From: CALHVX01 sp964640725
GTDB taxonomy: Bacteria; Pseudomonadota; Gammaproteobacteria; Pseudomonadales; Azotimanducaceae
Direction: 5' to 3'
Assembly (NCBI GenBank): GCA_964640725.1
Contig: CAZXIJ010000010.1
Location: 1-64,000 of the forward strand
Length of the DNA stretch: 64,000 bases
The position numbers were made by a program, and so were the translations under genes. Below the pieces are notes generated by a model that had not been told where the DNA came from, searched no databases, and saw nothing but the letters and a program-made list of their open reading frames with translations. The stretch's first letter is position 1; every line of letters begins with the position of its first letter. Shown here piece by piece: positions 53,185 through 60,267 of the stretch.

Positions 53185-53553
53185 TCAGAGGACTTCCGGC
53201 GCCAGGGAGATGATCCGCATAAAATTTTCGTTGCGCAGTTCGCGCGTCACCGGCCCAAAGATCCGGGTACCGATCGGCTGGTTCTGCGGGTTCAGCAGCA
53301 CCGCTGCATTCTGGTCAAACCGGATGATGGAACCGTCCGGCCGACGAACACCCTTGCGGGTGCGCACGACGACAGCGTTCATCACCTGGCCCTTCTTGAC
53401 GCGGCCCCGGGGGATCGCCTCTTTCACGGTGACTTTGATGATGTCGCCGATACCGGCGTAGCGGCGATGAGAACCGCCGAGCACCTTGATGCACTGGACT
53501 CTTCGCGCGCCGCTGTTGTCGGCGATGTCCAGCATGGATTCGGTCTGGATCAT
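53185..53553 (-). CDS. rplN: 50S ribosomal protein L14
   Basis: L14 contacts 16S h14 in bridge B8 and is the docking site of RsfS, also encoded in this window. The 122-residue protein starts MIQTESMLDIADNSGAR and has GGSHRRYAGIGDIIKVTVKEA. It starts 1 nt after rpsQ, so no spc promoter is visible between the S10 and spc parts. Confidence 0.98.
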   Translation of the reverse strand: MIQTESMLDIADNSGARRVQCIKVLGGSHRRYAGIGDIIKVTVKEAIPRGRVKKGQVMNAVVVRTRKGVRRPDGSIIRFDQNAAVLLNPQNQPIGTRIFGPVTRELRNENFMRIISLAPEVL

Positions 53554-53554
53554 T

Positions 53555-53818
53555 TCAAATCTCTCGCGCGCGCTCGTCGATGCTCTTCAGCATCCAGGAT
53601 TTCGTCTTTGACAGCGGGCGGCACTCCGCGACCGTCACCACGTCCCCGATATTGCAGCTGTTGTCTTCGTCGTGTGCATGCACGCGACTGGAACGGCGAA
53701 TGATCTTGCCGTACAGCGGGTGTTGCACCTTTCGCTCGACGAGCACCGTAATGCTCTTGTCCATCTTGTTGCTGACCACGGTCCCGGAGACCGTGCGCTT
53801 GGTCGCCTGTTCAGTCAT
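53555..53818 (-). CDS. rpsQ: 30S ribosomal protein S17
   Basis: S17 is a primary 16S 5'-domain binder. The 87-residue OB-fold protein has GTVVSNKMDKSITVLVERKV and HPLYGKIIRRSSR. It overlaps rpmC by 8 nt and precedes rplN by 1 nt. Confidence 0.97.
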   Translation of the reverse strand: MTEQATKRTVSGTVVSNKMDKSITVLVERKVQHPLYGKIIRRSSRVHAHDEDNSCNIGDVVTVAECRPLSKTKSWMLKSIDERAREI

Positions 53819-54005
53819 TGTCTTTCTCCGCCAGCACGGTCTTGATCCGCGCGATATCGCGCCGGGTTTCCTGAAGGAGATGGCTCTGCCCGAGCTGGCC
53901 GCTCGCCCGCTGCATACGCAGGCTGAACTGCTCCTTGCGAAGCCGAATCAGCTCTTCGCCCAGATCGGCGACTGTTTTTTCTCGCAGTTCGCTGGCAATC
54001 ATCAC
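53811..54005 (-). CDS. rpmC: 50S ribosomal protein L29
   Basis: A 64-residue two-helix L29 near the tunnel exit (LREKTVADLGEELIRLRKEQFSLRMQRASGQL). Overlaps rplP by 4 nt and rpsQ by 8 nt. Confidence 0.97.
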   Translation of the reverse strand: MMIASELREKTVADLGEELIRLRKEQFSLRMQRASGQLGQSHLLQETRRDIARIKTVLAEKDND

Positions 54006-54415
54006 AGCACCGTCCGCTTCACAAATTCTGTCTTGAAGGGGAACTTGGCAGAAGCCAGGCGAAATGCCTCGCGCGCCACGTCCTCGCCCACGCCTTCCAT
54101 CTCAAAGAGCACGCGGCCGGGCTGAATCTGCGCGACCCAGTACTCCACCGCGCCCTTGCCCTTACCCTGACGCACTTCGAGGGGCTTCTTGGTGATGGGC
54201 TTGTCGGGAAACACCCGAATCCAGATCTTGCCGCCCCGCTTGATGTGGCGCGTCATGGCACGACGTCCGGCTTCGATCTGCCGCGCCGTCATGCGGCCGC
54301 GGCCAGCGGCCTTCAGACCGTACTCGCCGAAGCTGATCGATCCGCCACGCTCTGCCAGGCCACGGTTGCGGCCCTTGTGCATCTTTCTGAATTTTGTTCT
54401 TTTCGGCTGTAGCAC
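54002..54415 (-). CDS. rplP: 50S ribosomal protein L16
   Basis: L16 organises the A-site region of the large subunit. The 137-residue protein starts MLQPKRTKFRKMHKGRNRG and has FGEYGLKAAGRGRMTARQIEAGRRAMTRHIKRGGK, interrupted nowhere. Normal length and place between rpsC and rpmC. Confidence 0.98.
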   Translation of the reverse strand: MLQPKRTKFRKMHKGRNRGLAERGGSISFGEYGLKAAGRGRMTARQIEAGRRAMTRHIKRGGKIWIRVFPDKPITKKPLEVRQGKGKGAVEYWVAQIQPGRVLFEMEGVGEDVAREAFRLASAKFPFKTEFVKRTVL

Positions 54416-54433
54416 GTCGAAATTCCTAAGTTC

Positions 54434-55114
54434 TTAAGCCCCGCCTGCCGCGGCCTTGGCTCCGGTCGCGGGCGCTTCTGACTGCCCGCCGATGATCTCG
54501 CCCTTAAAGATCCAGACCTTGATCCCAAGGATCCCGTAGGTCGTCTTCGCTTCCCAGGTGGCGTAGTCGATGTCGGCACGCAACGTGTGCAGCGGCACCC
54601 GACCCTCGTGGTAGACCTCGTTGCGCGCGATCTCCGCACCGCCCAGCCGGCCCGCAACGCGCACCTTGATGCCCTCTGCGCCGAGGCGCATCGCGTTCTG
54701 CATGACCCGACGCATGGCGCGGCGGAACTGAACCCGGCGCTCAAGCTGCTGAGACACGTTCTGCGCGACCAGCAGGGCGTCGAGTTCCGGCTTGCGGATC
54801 TCTTCGATGTTGATGTGCACGGGTACGCCCATCATTTTGGCGACCTCGACGCGCAGACGCTCAACGTCTTCGCCCTTCTTGCCGATCACGATGCCCGGAC
54901 GCGCCGTGTGCACGGTGATGCGCGCGCTGGCTGCCGGCCGCTCAATCTCGATGCGGCTGACCGACGCCTGCGACAGACGCTCGCGCAGGAAATCCCGCAC
55001 TTTCAGATCTGCCAGCAGGTACTCCGAGTAGGTGCCCTTGTCGGCATACCAGGTGGAGGTGTGGTCTTTGACGATCCCCAGGCGAATGCCGGTGGGGTGA
55101 ATCTTCTGGCCCAT
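54434..55114 (-). CDS. rpsC: 30S ribosomal protein S3
   Basis: S3 lines the mRNA entry tunnel. The 226-residue product starts MGQKIHPTGIRLGIV, has a KH domain with GIVIGKKGEDVERL and a C-terminal GRLGGAEIAR region. Between rplV and rplP. Confidence 0.98.
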   Translation of the reverse strand: MGQKIHPTGIRLGIVKDHTSTWYADKGTYSEYLLADLKVRDFLRERLSQASVSRIEIERPAASARITVHTARPGIVIGKKGEDVERLRVEVAKMMGVPVHINIEEIRKPELDALLVAQNVSQQLERRVQFRRAMRRVMQNAMRLGAEGIKVRVAGRLGGAEIARNEVYHEGRVPLHTLRADIDYATWEAKTTYGILGIKVWIFKGEIIGGQSEAPATGAKAAAGGA

Positions 55115-55119
55115 AGCTC

Positions 55120-55452
55120 TTACTCGTCCGACACGGTCACGGTGATGTGACTCATGCGTTTGAAAATTCGGTCCGCGCGGCCCTTGGCGCGCGGGCGGAT
55201 GCGCTTCATGGTCATCCCTTCGTTGACGTAAATCGTCGAGATCTTCAGCTCGTCGACGTCCGCACCCTCGTTGTGTTCAGCATTCGCAATGGCGCTTTCC
55301 AGCGTTTTGCGAACCAGCACAGCGCCTTTCTTGGTGCTGAAGTTCAGGATATCGAGCGCCTCGGCGACCGGCTTGCCCCGGACCTGGTCGGCGACCAGTC
55401 GGGCTTTTTGCGCGGAAATCCGCAGACGTTTTGCGTGTGCACTGACTTGCAT
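55120..55452 (-). CDS. rplV: 50S ribosomal protein L22
   Basis: L22 reaches into the peptide tunnel with a beta hairpin. The 110-residue protein has KRLRISAQKARLVADQVRGK and the hairpin RIRPRAKGRADRIFKR. The loop where macrolide-resistance changes arise looks wild type. Confidence 0.98.
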   Translation of the reverse strand: MQVSAHAKRLRISAQKARLVADQVRGKPVAEALDILNFSTKKGAVLVRKTLESAIANAEHNEGADVDELKISTIYVNEGMTMKRIRPRAKGRADRIFKRMSHITVTVSDE

Positions 55453-55463
55453 TGCCGTAACTC

Positions 55464-55739
55464 CTAGCGCCGGGCCTTTTTGTCGGCCGAATGGCCGCGA
55501 TAGGTCCGGGTGGGCGCAAACTCGCCGAGCTTGTGTCCGACCATGTCTTCGTTGATCAGAATCGGGATGTGCTGCCGGCCGTTGTGTACCGCAATGGTGA
55601 GCCCAACCATGTCGGGCAGCACCATCGACCGGCGCGACCAGGTCTTGATCGGGCGCCGCTCGTTGTTGGCGACTGCTTTCTCGACCTTCTTCATCAGATG
55701 AACGTCGATGAACGGGCCTTTGTAGAGTGATCTTGGCAT
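55464..55739 (-). CDS. rpsS: 30S ribosomal protein S19
   Basis: S19 is in the head with S13. The 91-residue protein begins MPRSLYKGPFIDVHLMKKVE and has TWSRRSMVLPDMVGLTIAVHNG and GHKLGEFAPTRTYRGH. Between rplB and rplV. Confidence 0.98.
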   Translation of the reverse strand: MPRSLYKGPFIDVHLMKKVEKAVANNERRPIKTWSRRSMVLPDMVGLTIAVHNGRQHIPILINEDMVGHKLGEFAPTRTYRGHSADKKARR

Positions 55740-55744
55740 CAGTC

Positions 55745-56572
55745 TTACTTCCTACCGCGGCGGCGAACGATCAGCTTGTTCGTGCGCTTGTTCTTGCGAG
55801 TCTTGTAGCCTTTGGTCGGCATGCCCCAGGGGCTGACCGGATGACGGCCACCGGAGGTCTTGCCTTCACCGCCACCGTGCGGGTGATCGACCGGGTTCAT
55901 GGCGACACCGCGAACTGTCGGCTTGACGCCGCGCCAGCGTTTGGCGCCTGCCTTGCCCAGGGACCGCAGGTTGTGTTCGCTGTTGCTCACCGTTCCGAGC
56001 GTTGCGCGACATTCCGCGAGCACTCGACGCATCTCCCCAGAGCGCAATCGGAGCGTCGCGTGACGCCCTTCCCGAGCCACGAGCTGAGCGCTGCCACCGG
56101 CGCTGCGCACCATCTGCGCGCCCTTGCCCGGCTTCAGCTCGATGCAGTGGATCACGCTGCCAAGGGGCACGTTGCGCAGCGGCATGGTGTTGCCTGCGCG
56201 AATCGGCGCGGTCGTTCCGCTCATGAGCTCGTCGCCAGCCTTCACAGCGGTCGGCGCGATGATGTAGCGACGTTCGCCATCGGCATACTTGAGCAGCGCG
56301 ATATTGGCGGTTCTGTTCGGGTCGTACTCCAGGCGCTCAACGATCGCGGGGATCCCGTCCTTATTGCGCTTGAAGTCGATCAGCCGGTAGTGCTGCTTGT
56401 GACCGCCACCGCGATGACGGGTGGTAATGCGCCCGGCATTGTTGCGGCCGCCACTTTTGGACTGCGGCTCGAGCAGCGGCTTGTAAGGGCTGCCCTTGTG
56501 CAGATCGGGGCTGACCACTTTGACGACAAAGCGGCGTCCCGGTGAAGTCGGTTTTGCTTTTACGACTGCCAT
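55745..56572 (-). CDS. rplB: 50S ribosomal protein L2
   Basis: L2 is needed for subunit joining and peptidyl-transferase structure. The 275-residue protein has the VAMNPVDHPHGGGEGK motif containing the conserved His, preceded by GVKPTVRG. Normal length; between rplW and rpsS. Confidence 0.98.
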   Translation of the reverse strand: MAVVKAKPTSPGRRFVVKVVSPDLHKGSPYKPLLEPQSKSGGRNNAGRITTRHRGGGHKQHYRLIDFKRNKDGIPAIVERLEYDPNRTANIALLKYADGERRYIIAPTAVKAGDELMSGTTAPIRAGNTMPLRNVPLGSVIHCIELKPGKGAQMVRSAGGSAQLVAREGRHATLRLRSGEMRRVLAECRATLGTVSNSEHNLRSLGKAGAKRWRGVKPTVRGVAMNPVDHPHGGGEGKTSGGRHPVSPWGMPTKGYKTRKNKRTNKLIVRRRGRK

Positions 56573-56575
56573 GGC

Positions 56576-56872
56576 TTATTCCGTCACCGTAAAGTCGATG
56601 TCCTGGCCGTCGGCGATACGCACGTAGGCCTTCTTCCAGCTCCTGCGGCGCGATGTGCCTGACGCGGTCCGTTTGACCTTGCCTTTCACGTTCACCGTTG
56701 AAACGCCTTCGACACTAACCTTGAACAGGGTCTCGATGGCGGTCTTGATCTCGGCCTTGGTGGCGTCCGTTGCAACCTTGAATGCGTACTGGTTGCTGGC
56801 ACCGCCCATGGTCGATGTCTTTTCCGAAATATGCGGCTCGCGCAGCACTTCGTAGAGTCGCTCCTGGTTCAT
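56576..56872 (-). CDS. rplW: 50S ribosomal protein L23
   Basis: L23 is the docking site of trigger factor and SRP at the tunnel exit. The 98-residue product has REPHISEKTSTMG, ATKAEIKTAIETLFKV and a C-terminal KAYVRIADGQDIDF. ATG overlaps the rplD stop by 4 nt. Confidence 0.97.
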   Translation of the reverse strand: MNQERLYEVLREPHISEKTSTMGGASNQYAFKVATDATKAEIKTAIETLFKVSVEGVSTVNVKGKVKRTASGTSRRRSWKKAYVRIADGQDIDFTVTE

Positions 56873-57474
56873 GCGAGCGCCTCCTCTAGCTGCTTGAGCG
56901 CGCCGACAGTCATCAGCACTTTCTCGTGGCTGATCAGGCTGACGGGGTCAACCCGCTGCACGTCCAGCACATCGACATGCTTGAGGTTCCGAGCCGACAG
57001 ATACAGATTGTCGCTGACGTCCTGGCCCACGATCAGCACGTTCTCCAGGGACATGCCCTTGAGCTTGTCGTTGAGCTCGCGCGTTTTCGGCGCGTCCATC
57101 TCGATGCTGTTCACCACAACCAGACGGTCCTGACGAATCAGCTCGGAAAGAATGCACTGCAGCGCGCCGCGATACATTTTGCGGTTGACCTTCTGATCGT
57201 AGTCGCGCGGCCGAGCCGCAAAGGCGCGACCGCCCCCACGCCAGATCGGGCTGCGAATCGTGCCGCTGCGGGCGCGGCCCGTACCTTTCTGACGCCAGGG
57301 CTTGCGACCGCCGCCGCGCACGTCGCTGCGAGTCTTTTGCGCCTTGGAGCCCTGACGGCCGCCGGCCATATGGGCGACAACCACCTGGTGAACGAGGGCT
57401 TCGTTGTATTCCCTGCCGAATGCGGCATCTGAGATTTCAACGCTGTCCGAACTTTCGGCCAAACTGAGGTTCAT
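56869..57474 (-). CDS. rplD: 50S ribosomal protein L4
   Basis: L4 lines the exit tunnel and in E. coli also represses the S10 operon by attenuation. From ATG 57474 the 201-residue protein has REYNEALVHQVVVAHMAGGRQGS and the tunnel loop GRKPWRQKGTGRARSGTIRSP. The frame is open 67 codons upstream without L4 character. Overlaps rplW by 4 nt. Confidence 0.97.
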   Translation of the reverse strand: MNLSLAESSDSVEISDAAFGREYNEALVHQVVVAHMAGGRQGSKAQKTRSDVRGGGRKPWRQKGTGRARSGTIRSPIWRGGGRAFAARPRDYDQKVNRKMYRGALQCILSELIRQDRLVVVNSIEMDAPKTRELNDKLKGMSLENVLIVGQDVSDNLYLSARNLKHVDVLDVQRVDPVSLISHEKVLMTVGALKQLEEALA

Positions 57475-57488
57475 GATCGTGCTGCCTC

Positions 57489-58124
57489 CTAACCTTTGAC
57501 CGCCGGGCGGATGCAGACGTCGCCGCCTGCAGGTCCGGGGACGGCACCTTTGATCAACAGCAAATTGCGCTCCGCGTCGACGCGAACCACTTCGAGATTC
57601 TGGGTCGTGACCCGGGCGTTGCCCAGATGTCCGGACATCTTTTTGCCCTTGAAAACCCGGCCCGGAGTCTGGCATTGGCCAATCGAGCCCGGCGCCCGGT
57701 GAGAGATTGAGTTGCCGTGCGTGTTGTCCTGCCCACGGAAGTTCCAGCGCTTAATGGCGCCAGCGTAGCCTTTACCTTTGGACACGCCCTGCACGTCGAC
57801 CTTCTGGCCTTCCTCAAACTGCGCCACGGTCAGCTCGCCGCCGACGGTGTGGTCTTCGGCCAGCTCCTCAACACGGAACTCCCAAAGGCCCCGGCCTGCG
57901 CTCACGTCAGCCTTGGCGAAGTGGCCTGCCAGCGGCTTGGTGACCCGGTTCTGGCGACGCTCGCCAGTGGTGATCTGCAGCGCCTGGTAGCCGTCCGTAT
58001 CCGCAGTCTTGACCTGCGTGATGCGATTTGGGGAGACCTCGATGACGGTGACAGGCGTCGATGCACCCTCGCTCGTAAAGACGCGAGTCATGCCTGCCTT
58101 TCTGCCGATTATTCCGATTGCCAT
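57489..58124 (-). CDS. rplC: 50S ribosomal protein L3
   Basis: L3 starts 50S assembly and reaches the peptidyl-transferase centre. From ATG 58124 the 211-residue product begins MAIGIIGRKAGMTRVF, and has KGYAGAIKRWNFRGQDNTHGNSISHRAPGSIGQ with the conserved Gln-Asn-Thr-His loop. It is preceded by an unusual 214-nt hairpin-rich spacer after rpsJ. Confidence 0.97.
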   Translation of the reverse strand: MAIGIIGRKAGMTRVFTSEGASTPVTVIEVSPNRITQVKTADTDGYQALQITTGERRQNRVTKPLAGHFAKADVSAGRGLWEFRVEELAEDHTVGGELTVAQFEEGQKVDVQGVSKGKGYAGAIKRWNFRGQDNTHGNSISHRAPGSIGQCQTPGRVFKGKKMSGHLGNARVTTQNLEVVRVDAERNLLLIKGAVPGPAGGDVCIRPAVKG

Positions 58125-58338
58125 GCTCGTAAACCCTTCGACGAGTGTCACACTTTGCGACACGTAAAGCGGCCGCTTCCCTCGGCAATCGGGGATAGCG
58201 GCCGCATTGTCCTGTCGCTGGCCCCCAATCGGGACCCTGTTGTTCCGCCCGGCCCCATCGGGCCATGGCGCTGCGTCGGCCTGCGCTGACGCAGTTGCGG
58301 GTCTGCCGGCAGCTCCGCAAGGAGTCGCCGGCAATCCG
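58125..58338 (-). promoter_or_regulatory. Hairpin-rich spacer between rpsJ and rplC, candidate structured leader
   Basis: The 214-nt spacer carries at least five successive stems: 58145-58163 (GTGTC/GACAC), 58169-58205 (9 bp around GCGGCCGC plus 4 bp after a one-nt bulge), 58251-58264 (GGCCC/GGGCC), 58271-58294 (7 bp CTGCGTC/GACGCAG) and 58295-58320 (TTGCGG/CCGCAA enclosing CTG-CCGG-CAG). No coding frame of its own is evident. On the minus strand the 58169-58205 hairpin is followed by TTT and lies 45 nt before the rplC start, so it could attenuate or be processed. Function inferred from structure only. Confidence 0.55.
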
Positions 58339-58650
58339 CTAATTCAAACTAATCTGTACTTCGACCCCAGCCGCCAGATCGAGCTTCATCAGCGCGTCGA
58401 CGGTCTTTTCCGTAGGTTCGATAATGTCCAGCAGACGTTTGTGGGTGCGGATCTCGTACTGGTCCCGAGCATCCTTGTTCACGTGTGGCGATGTCAGCAC
58501 CGTGAACCGCTCCTTGCGTGTCGGCAGCGGAATCGGGCCCTGAATCTGGGCGCCGGTGCGCTTTGCCGTTTCCACGATTTCCTGCGTTGACACGTCGATC
58601 AGACGATGATCAAAGGCCTTCAGGCGGATGCGAATCCTCTGGTTTTGCAC
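58339..58650 (-). CDS. rpsJ: 30S ribosomal protein S10
   Basis: S10 (NusE) is a head protein that also works in antitermination with NusB. The 103-residue product starts MQNQRIRIRLKAFDHRLID and has GPIPLPTRKERFTVLTSPHVNKDAR. First gene of the S10 set, about 210 nt downstream of a good promoter. Confidence 0.98.
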   Translation of the reverse strand: MQNQRIRIRLKAFDHRLIDVSTQEIVETAKRTGAQIQGPIPLPTRKERFTVLTSPHVNKDARDQYEIRTHKRLLDIIEPTEKTVDALMKLDLAAGVEVQISLN

Positions 58651-58860
58651 CGATGCAACTCCACAAGCGATGCCGATCTGCTCTGATGAGGCGCCCTGAC
58701 GGGCAACCGGGCACAGAACCGACCGGTGAAACGTCTACTATTAAAGAACCCCGCGAAACGGGTAGCCCATCCCGTGGACTCGGCGATCCCGCGCGGGCGG
58801 GCCACCTGCACAGGCTCCCCCTGGATACCTGCGCCCTGCTCGGCTGTGCCGAATTCAGGG
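58651..58860 (-). promoter_or_regulatory. S10-operon mRNA leader
   Basis: About 209 nt lie between the probable transcription start and rpsJ. The region folds locally, for example ACGGG/CCCGT around 58757-58774. In E. coli a 172-nt leader in the same place mediates L4 autoregulation; I cannot align this leader to it by eye, so that role here is inference from position. Confidence 0.4.
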
Positions 58861-58866
58861 AGGCGA

Positions 58867-58895
58867 ACTATACAGAGCGCCCTATCCTGTCGCAA
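58867..58895 (-). promoter_or_regulatory. Sigma70-type promoter of the S10 superoperon
   Basis: On the minus strand, -35 TTGCGA (58895-58890) and -10 TATAGT (58872-58867) are separated by exactly 17 nt. It lies downstream of the tuf terminator and about 217 nt upstream of rpsJ, the expected place for the promoter driving rpsJ through rplQ. Confidence 0.75.
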
Positions 58896-59002
58896 CACGC
58901 TGACAGATATTTCTTCCTGCCCCGCCTTGCCAGCCGATCCCTGCGTGCGCGGGCCCTGAAAAGGGTCCGGCAAGGTCATCTACGGGCTGGCATCGCGCCA
59001 CG

Positions 59003-59027
59003 AAAAAGGCGGCCTCTCGACCGCCTT
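59003..59027 (-). terminator. Rho-independent terminator after tuf
   Basis: On the minus strand a 9-bp stem (AAGGCGGTC with GGCCGCCTT, one G-T wobble) with a GAGA loop is followed by TTT, 28 nt after the tuf stop. It separates the str operon from the S10 promoter. Confidence 0.85.
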
Positions 59028-59054
59028 CAGTACCCATAAAGCCAACTTATTTGC

Positions 59055-60248
59055 CTATTCGTGGATCTTGGTGACGACACCGGCGCCCACGGTTCGGCCA
59101 CCTTCGCGGATCGCAAAGCGCAGGCCTTCGTCCATCGCGATCGGGTTGATCAGCTCGACGTTCATGTTCACGTTGTCGCCAGGCATCACCATCTCGACGT
59201 CCTTCGGCAGCTCGCAGTTGCCGGTCACGTCCGTCGTGCGGAAGTAAAACTGCGGGCGGTAACCCTTGAAGAACGGCGTGTGGCGGCCCCCTTCGTCCTT
59301 CGACAGCACATAAACCTCCGCTTCGAACTTCGTGTGCGGCGTGATCGAGCCCGGCTGGCTCAGCACCTGGCCGCGCTCAACTTCGTCGCGCTTCGTGCCG
59401 CGCAGCAGAACGCCAACGTTCTCCCCAGCCCGGCCTTCGTCCAACAGCTTCCGGAACATCTCGACGCCCGTGCAGGTCGTCGTCGTCGTGTCCTTGATAC
59501 CAACGATCTCGATCTCGTCGCCCACCTTCACGATGCCGCGCTCCACCCGGCCCGTCACAACGGTACCGCGACCGGAAATCGAGAACACGTCCTCGATCGG
59601 CATCAGGAACGGCTGATCTACCGCACGCTCCGGCTCCGGAATGTAATCGTCCAGCGACTGCACCAGCTTCTTCACCGCTTCCGCGCCGTGCTCGCCCGCA
59701 TCGCCTTCCAGCGCCTTCAGCGCGCTGCCGATAATGATCGGCGTGTCGTCGCCCGGAAACTCGTACTTGTCCAGAAGCTCCCGAACTTCCATCTCTACCA
59801 GTTCCAGCAGCTCTTCGTCGTCGACCATGTCCGCCTTGTTCATGAACACGACAATCTTCGGCACGCCAACCTGACGCGACAGCAGAATGTGCTCCCGCGT
59901 TTGCGGCATGGGGCCGTCCGCCGCAGACACCACCAGGATCGCACCGTCCATCTGCGCCGCGCCTGTGATCATGTTCTTCACGTAGTCCGCGTGCCCAGGG
60001 CAGTCCACATGCGCGTAGTGCCGCGTCGGCGACTCGTACTCAACGTGCGACGTCGCAATCGTGATACCGCGCTCTCGCTCTTCCGGCGCATTGTCAATCT
60101 GATCAAAGGAACGCGCATCGCCTGAACCGTACGCTTCCGCACATACCCGCGTCAGCGCCGCCGTCAGCGTCGTCTTCCCATGGTCCACGTGACCAATCGT
60201 CCCCACGTTCACGTGCGGCTTGGTACGTTCAAACTTTTCTTTGCTCAT
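59055..60248 (-). CDS. tuf: Elongation factor Tu
   Basis: EF-Tu carries aminoacyl-tRNA to the ribosome. The 397-residue protein has GHVDHGKTTL (P loop), DCPGHADYVKNM (G3 and switch II), NKADM (G4) and domain 2/3 hallmarks such as RGTVVTGRVERG. It is 19 nt after fusA. Many proteobacteria have a second copy upstream of secE, outside this window. A terminator follows. Confidence 0.98.
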   Translation of the reverse strand: MSKEKFERTKPHVNVGTIGHVDHGKTTLTAALTRVCAEAYGSGDARSFDQIDNAPEERERGITIATSHVEYESPTRHYAHVDCPGHADYVKNMITGAAQMDGAILVVSAADGPMPQTREHILLSRQVGVPKIVVFMNKADMVDDEELLELVEMEVRELLDKYEFPGDDTPIIIGSALKALEGDAGEHGAEAVKKLVQSLDDYIPEPERAVDQPFLMPIEDVFSISGRGTVVTGRVERGIVKVGDEIEIVGIKDTTTTTCTGVEMFRKLLDEGRAGENVGVLLRGTKRDEVERGQVLSQPGSITPHTKFEAEVYVLSKDEGGRHTPFFKGYRPQFYFRTTDVTGNCELPKDVEMVMPGDNVNMNVELINPIAMDEGLRFAIREGGRTVGAGVVTKIHE

Positions 60249-60267
60249 GGCTAGGTCCTGTAAGTTC

